Shown here piece by piece: positions 60,818 through 64,000 of a stretch of DNA of 64,000 bases. Numbering within the stretch: the stretch's first letter is position 1; every line of letters starts with the position of its first letter. The notes under the pieces are model-generated. The model did no database searches. It worked only from the letters and a program-made list of their open reading frames with translations, and was not told the DNA's origin. This DNA is from Anaerolineae bacterium. GTDB lineage: Bacteria > Chloroflexota > Anaerolineae > Anaerolineales > UBA11579. Both the position numbers and the translations under genes were made by a program. Where the stretch lies: assembly GCA_004297445.1 (NCBI GenBank), contig SCUK01000009.1:1-64000 (forward strand), written 5' to 3'.

Positions 60818-63373
60818 TCACTCGTAGCGCAGCGCCGCGACCACATCCATCTTCGCTGCCTGGCGGGCGGGAATCAGCCCGGCCAGCGCCCCGAAGATGA
60901 GGCCGGTGGCCAGCCCGGCAATCAGCCCGGCGATCGGGAACGAATACGACATCGGGAAGAAAGCGTCCATCGCCACCACCCACGAGTAGCCGAGGTACAG
61001 GCCGCTGAGCAGGCCCATGCCGGTGCCGATGCCCGCCAGCAGCAGCGCCTCGGCGGTGACCATGCGCCGCACCTGGCGGCGGGTGGCGCCTACCGCGCGC
61101 AGCATGCCGATCTCACGTGTGCGCTCGATGACGCTAATGGTCAGTGTGTTGAGCATGGCGATCAGCGAAGGCACGGCCAGGAAGGCCAGCAGGAAGTACA
61201 GCGCGCTGAAGACTGCGTTGAGATAACCCAGCATCTGCTCCACATAGGCGCGCCCGGCGATAGTGTTGAACTGCGGGTAGTCGTGCATGATGGCGCGAAT
61301 CTCGGTGTCCACTGTCTCGGCTTCAGCTCCCTCTTCAAGATTCAGCTGGATGAGCACGTCCTCGGCACGGCCGAAGTCTGCGGCCATGTTGGCCTGCGAG
61401 ATGAATGCCGTGGTGACTTTGGCGTTGAACATATCCGCGGCCACGGCGACGATGCGGTAGGATTGCACGCCGTCCGGCGTGGCGAGTTCGAGCGTGTCGC
61501 CCAGTTCGGCGCCGGTGGCCATCAGGAACGCGCCGTTCACAATCATGGCACGTCCGGCGGCGAGGACTTCGTACGCGCTTTCGTCGCCTTCCTGGAAAGC
61601 CATGCCACTCACCTGCGGGTAAATGGCCGGGTCGATGCCCAGGAGGGAGATGGCGACGCCGTCCGAGGCGCTGCCGGCAAAGCGGGTGGTGGCTACCGGC
61701 CCCACGCCGTCGATGGCGGACAGTTCTTCGGCCAACCCCGCGCTCGCGCCCACATTGTTGGCCCACAGGCCAATTGAAGGCGGCACCATCAGGTAGTCAC
61801 TGCCCAGGTTTTGCCGTAGCACGTCGGTCATCGTGCCGGTCATGCTCGTCAGCACGGCGCCGACCGCCACGATGACGGCCAGGCCGATCATGGAAGCGCT
61901 GGCCGTGGTGGCTACCCGCGCCGGTTGGCGCAGCATGTTGCCGCGCGCCACTTCGCCGGTGCCCTCGCGGGCATACAGCCGGCCCAGCAGTACGCTGAAC
62001 ATATCCGTGACCGGGCGCACGATGGCCGGGGCAAGGAAGACGAGGCCGATGAGGAACACGAAACCTCCGGCAGCAATCATCGCCTCCTGCCCGACGAAGA
62101 GCATGATGATGGAAGCCAGGACCAGCAGCGCGCCGACCCAGAAGCCGCGGCCGCGTTCGCGCTCAAAATCTGCCTGTGCGCTGGTGGGGCGTAGGGCTTC
62201 CAGCGGGGTGATGCGGCTGGCGCGCACGGCGGGCAGGATGCCCGCCACAACGGTGACGCCGATGCCCATGACGATGGAGAGCAGGACAATGCCGGGGCTG
62301 ACGACCGGGTTGTCCAGCCGGATGTTGACGAAGGCACTGATGGGCCCCTCGGCGGCCTTCAGGATGCCGACCCCGAGCAAATAGCCCAACGCAAGGCCCA
62401 CTATCGTTCCAAGCACGCCTTGAATCAAACCCTCGGCGATGAACAGGCCCAGGATGGTGCGGCGCGAGGCGCCCACTGCCCGCAGCATGCCGATATCATG
62501 CTGGCGTTCCATAAGCACGGTGCGGAAGGTGTTGTGAATGATGAAGCCGCCCATGAACAGCGCCATGACGCCAAACATGCTCAGGATGGCCTGACTCATC
62601 TGCAGCACTGCAAAGACGTCCGTGCCGCTGGACAGCGCGCCGATTGTATAGGACGAACCTAGCTGGGATTGAATTTCGGCGGCGACGGCGTCGCGGCCCT
62701 CCTGGTCGGCGGCATCCAGCGCGACGTTTACGTCGATGGATGTAATGCGTCCCGGCTGACCGCTCATTTCTTGGGCGGCGGAAAGGGTGGTGTAGACCTC
62801 TTCGTTGCCGGGCAGGGTGCGCGGCGGAAGAATGCCAACCAGGGTCAGGTCGGTGAGGCCGTTGACGCTGGGCAGTGTGAGGGTGTCGCCAACGGTAAGC
62901 AACTGGGCATCCGCCAGAGATTGGCTGATGACGGCAGCGTTTGTATCGCCGGATTGCAGGAAGCGGCCGCTGGAGATGGGGAAGGCGCGCAGGGTCTGGA
63001 CGGCGTCCGGGTCCATGCCCACGAGTTGGATGGCGGTGATGCGGTCTGGGCTGTCGGGGTCGTTGTCCAAGAAGTCAGCGCCGAGGTTGAAGATGCGCGT
63101 GAAGGATGGCGCGACCGCGCTGATTTCTTCGATGCCTTCCAATCGGGACATCACGGCCGGGTCGAAGGCGTCGCCCGAGACGCTGGAGATGGAGAAATCC
63201 ACCACGCCGGCGGCGGCCTTCATGTTGGCTTCCATAGCCTGCATCATGCTGGGCAGGATAATGTTCATCCCGAACAGAATGACCACGCCGAAGACGATGG
63301 CAAGGGTGGTGAGGAAGGTGCGCAGTTTGCGGCCGCCGAGGTAGCGGGACGCGAGCATAAGGTTGAGATTCAT
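60818..63373 (-). CDS. ABC transporter permease, MacB/FtsX type with duplicated FtsX domain
   Basis: 851 aa. An N-terminal transmembrane helix (about 15-40) is followed by an extracytoplasmic MacB-like domain, a first FtsX domain with three helices (about 245-370), a further helix pair (about 410-450), a second extracytoplasmic region, and a second FtsX domain at the C-terminus (about 725-845). Both FtsX domains carry the RTREIGMLRAVGATRR type loop (QHDIGMLRAVGASRRT and RTREIGMLRAVGATRRQ) that contacts the ATPase. Such transporters export lipoproteins, peptides or drugs mechanically across the membrane. The partner ATPase gene precedes it, separated by a palindromic repeat. Confidence 0.92.
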   Translation of the reverse strand: MNLNLMLASRYLGGRKLRTFLTTLAIVFGVVILFGMNIILPSMMQAMEANMKAAAGVVDFSISSVSGDAFDPAVMSRLEGIEEISAVAPSFTRIFNLGADFLDNDPDSPDRITAIQLVGMDPDAVQTLRAFPISSGRFLQSGDTNAAVISQSLADAQLLTVGDTLTLPSVNGLTDLTLVGILPPRTLPGNEEVYTTLSAAQEMSGQPGRITSIDVNVALDAADQEGRDAVAAEIQSQLGSSYTIGALSSGTDVFAVLQMSQAILSMFGVMALFMGGFIIHNTFRTVLMERQHDIGMLRAVGASRRTILGLFIAEGLIQGVLGTIVGLALGYLLGVGILKAAEGPISAFVNIRLDNPVVSPGIVLLSIVMGIGVTVVAGILPAVRASRITPLEALRPTSAQADFERERGRGFWVGALLVLASIIMLFVGQEAMIAAGGFVFLIGLVFLAPAIVRPVTDMFSVLLGRLYAREGTGEVARGNMLRQPARVATTASASMIGLAVIVAVGAVLTSMTGTMTDVLRQNLGSDYLMVPPSIGLWANNVGASAGLAEELSAIDGVGPVATTRFAGSASDGVAISLLGIDPAIYPQVSGMAFQEGDESAYEVLAAGRAMIVNGAFLMATGAELGDTLELATPDGVQSYRIVAVAADMFNAKVTTAFISQANMAADFGRAEDVLIQLNLEEGAEAETVDTEIRAIMHDYPQFNTIAGRAYVEQMLGYLNAVFSALYFLLAFLAVPSLIAMLNTLTISVIERTREIGMLRAVGATRRQVRRMVTAEALLLAGIGTGMGLLSGLYLGYSWVVAMDAFFPMSYSFPIAGLIAGLATGLIFGALAGLIPARQAAKMDVVAALRYE

Positions 63374-63392
63374 GGGATTAGCCTTTCTTCTT

Positions 63393-63436
63393 GACTCCCC
63401 CTCTCCATGCAATGGAGAGGGGGCCGGGGGGTGAGG
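63393..63436 (+). repeat. CCCCCTCTCCAT palindromic repeat, copy 2
   Basis: The arm CCCCCTCTCCAT (63397-63408) pairs with 63412-63423, followed by CCGGGGGGTGAGG. The 44-nt unit is identical to 13003-13046 outside the 3-nt loop. It lies between the ABC ATPase and permease genes, where it may stabilise or attenuate the mRNA. Confidence 0.85.
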
Positions 63437-63442
63437 CCGGGT

Positions 63443-64000
63443 TTAATTCGCCAGCTTCGTCATGCGCTCGGCGACCATCTCGGCGTTCTTGCCGTTCTTC
63501 TGTTCCAGCAGGGTTTCATCAATGACTTTGCCGTCCTTGAGGAAGATGATGCGGTCGGCATAGGCAGCGATGCGCGGGTCGTGCGACACCATCACCACGG
63601 TGCGGCCATATTTCTGGCTCACATCCCGCAGCAGGGCGGCGATCTCATCGCCGGAGCGGGTGTCCAGGTTGCCGGTGGGCTCGTCGGCCAGCACCAGCTT
63701 GGGCTCGGACACCAGGGCGCGGGCAACTGCCACGCGCTGCTGCTGGCCGCCGGAGAGCTGGTCCGGCCGGTTCGCCAGGCGGTCGGCGAGGCCGAAGCGC
63801 GTGAGCCACTCGGTGGCTTTGACCTTGGCTTCGTCCGGTTTCACGCCATCCAGCATGATCGGCAGGGCGGCGTTCTCCACCGCGCTCAACACAGGCAGCA
63901 GGTTGAAAAACTGGAACACGAAGCCCATCTCGCGTCGGCGCAGTTCGGTGAGCGCGTCGTCGGTCATTTCGGCGATGTCCTGGCCGTTGATGAGCACTTT
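63443..64000 (-). CDS. ABC transporter ATP-binding protein (MacB/LolD type), truncated by window edge
   Basis: At least 186 aa; the N-terminus with Walker A lies beyond the right edge. Visible are the Q-loop region [21 protein letters not shown], the ABC signature [16 protein letters not shown], Walker [15 protein letters not shown] and the switch His in MVSHDPRIA. The short C-terminal extension is basic. It energises the FtsX-type permease encoded 69 nt downstream. Confidence 0.95.
   Translation of the reverse strand, partial: KVLINGQDIAEMTDDALTELRRREMGFVFQFFNLLPVLSAVENAALPIMLDGVKPDEAKVKATEWLTRFGLADRLANRPDQLSGGQQQRVAVARALVSEPKLVLADEPTGNLDTRSGDEIAALLRDVSQKYGRTVVMVSHDPRIAAYADRIIFLKDGKVIDETLLEQKNGKNAEMVAERMTKLAN

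Noticed and set aside
1-64000. tRNA, rRNA, prophage or insertion-sequence genes
   Set aside because: Intergenic gaps were read on both strands for cloverleaf T-loops, transposase or integrase motifs; none was convincing.

Overview
The window is a GC-rich chromosomal segment of a free-living bacterium. It is most consistent with the phylum Chloroflexota (Anaerolineae-like), although no rRNA is present to prove this. The pointers are lipoproteins with Thr/Pro-rich linkers, a Gram-positive-style LexA/SOS box, a DUF3417-type alpha-glucan phosphorylase, TIR-WD40 and cyclase-AAA-TPR giants, a full 14-gene complex I operon, and scattered short palindromic repeats (GTAGGGGC-headed and CCCCCTCTCCAT-type). 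No rRNA, tRNA, CRISPR array, prophage or insertion sequence was seen.

Layout. Positions 1-3.9 kb (minus strand) hold a sugar-modification cassette: a PglC-like phosphoglycosyl transferase, E1-alpha and E1-beta of a 2-oxoacid dehydrogenase, and an unusual protein in which a lipoyl domain and an E1/E3-binding domain are fused to a NeuD/PglD-type left-handed beta-helix sugar acyltransferase. The cassette suggests sugar acylation fed directly from a 2-oxo acid, and it is my main candidate for an undescribed system. Next come autoregulated lexA, a TIR-WD40 receptor-like protein, formate-THF ligase, an SDR epimerase/threonine-dehydrogenase-like enzyme, panD, purA, a lipoprotein and an unknown protein.

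15.1-20.8 kb is a nucleic-acid maintenance run: ssb, DUF3467, a bacterial translin homologue, a Cas4-like nuclease split into two membrane-anchored polypeptides, nadK, a zinc-finger membrane protein and recN. 21-26.3 kb holds two SET-domain proteins, a LysW-like zinc protein with an acidic tail, a UPF0316 membrane protein, glycogen phosphorylase and an MNT/HEPN toxin-antitoxin pair. 26.4-30 kb is the dnaG-sigA macromolecular synthesis pair, followed by an AT-rich, apparently acquired YaaC-like gene. 31.2-35.4 kb encodes a protein with the architecture and split active-site residues of mammalian soluble adenylyl cyclase. Then follow a secreted protein, an M29 aminopeptidase, proS and a bi-domain sugar oxidoreductase.

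42.4-57.2 kb is nuoA-N behind a near-consensus promoter. The right end has a lipoprotein, a HAD phosphatase, an S9 peptidase, and a MacB/FtsX-like ABC permease with its ATPase, which runs off the window.

A recurrent feature of the whole window is a TATAAT-like -10 element only 6-12 nt before the start codon of about ten genes. This implies frequent leaderless transcription alongside normal Shine-Dalgarno genes.
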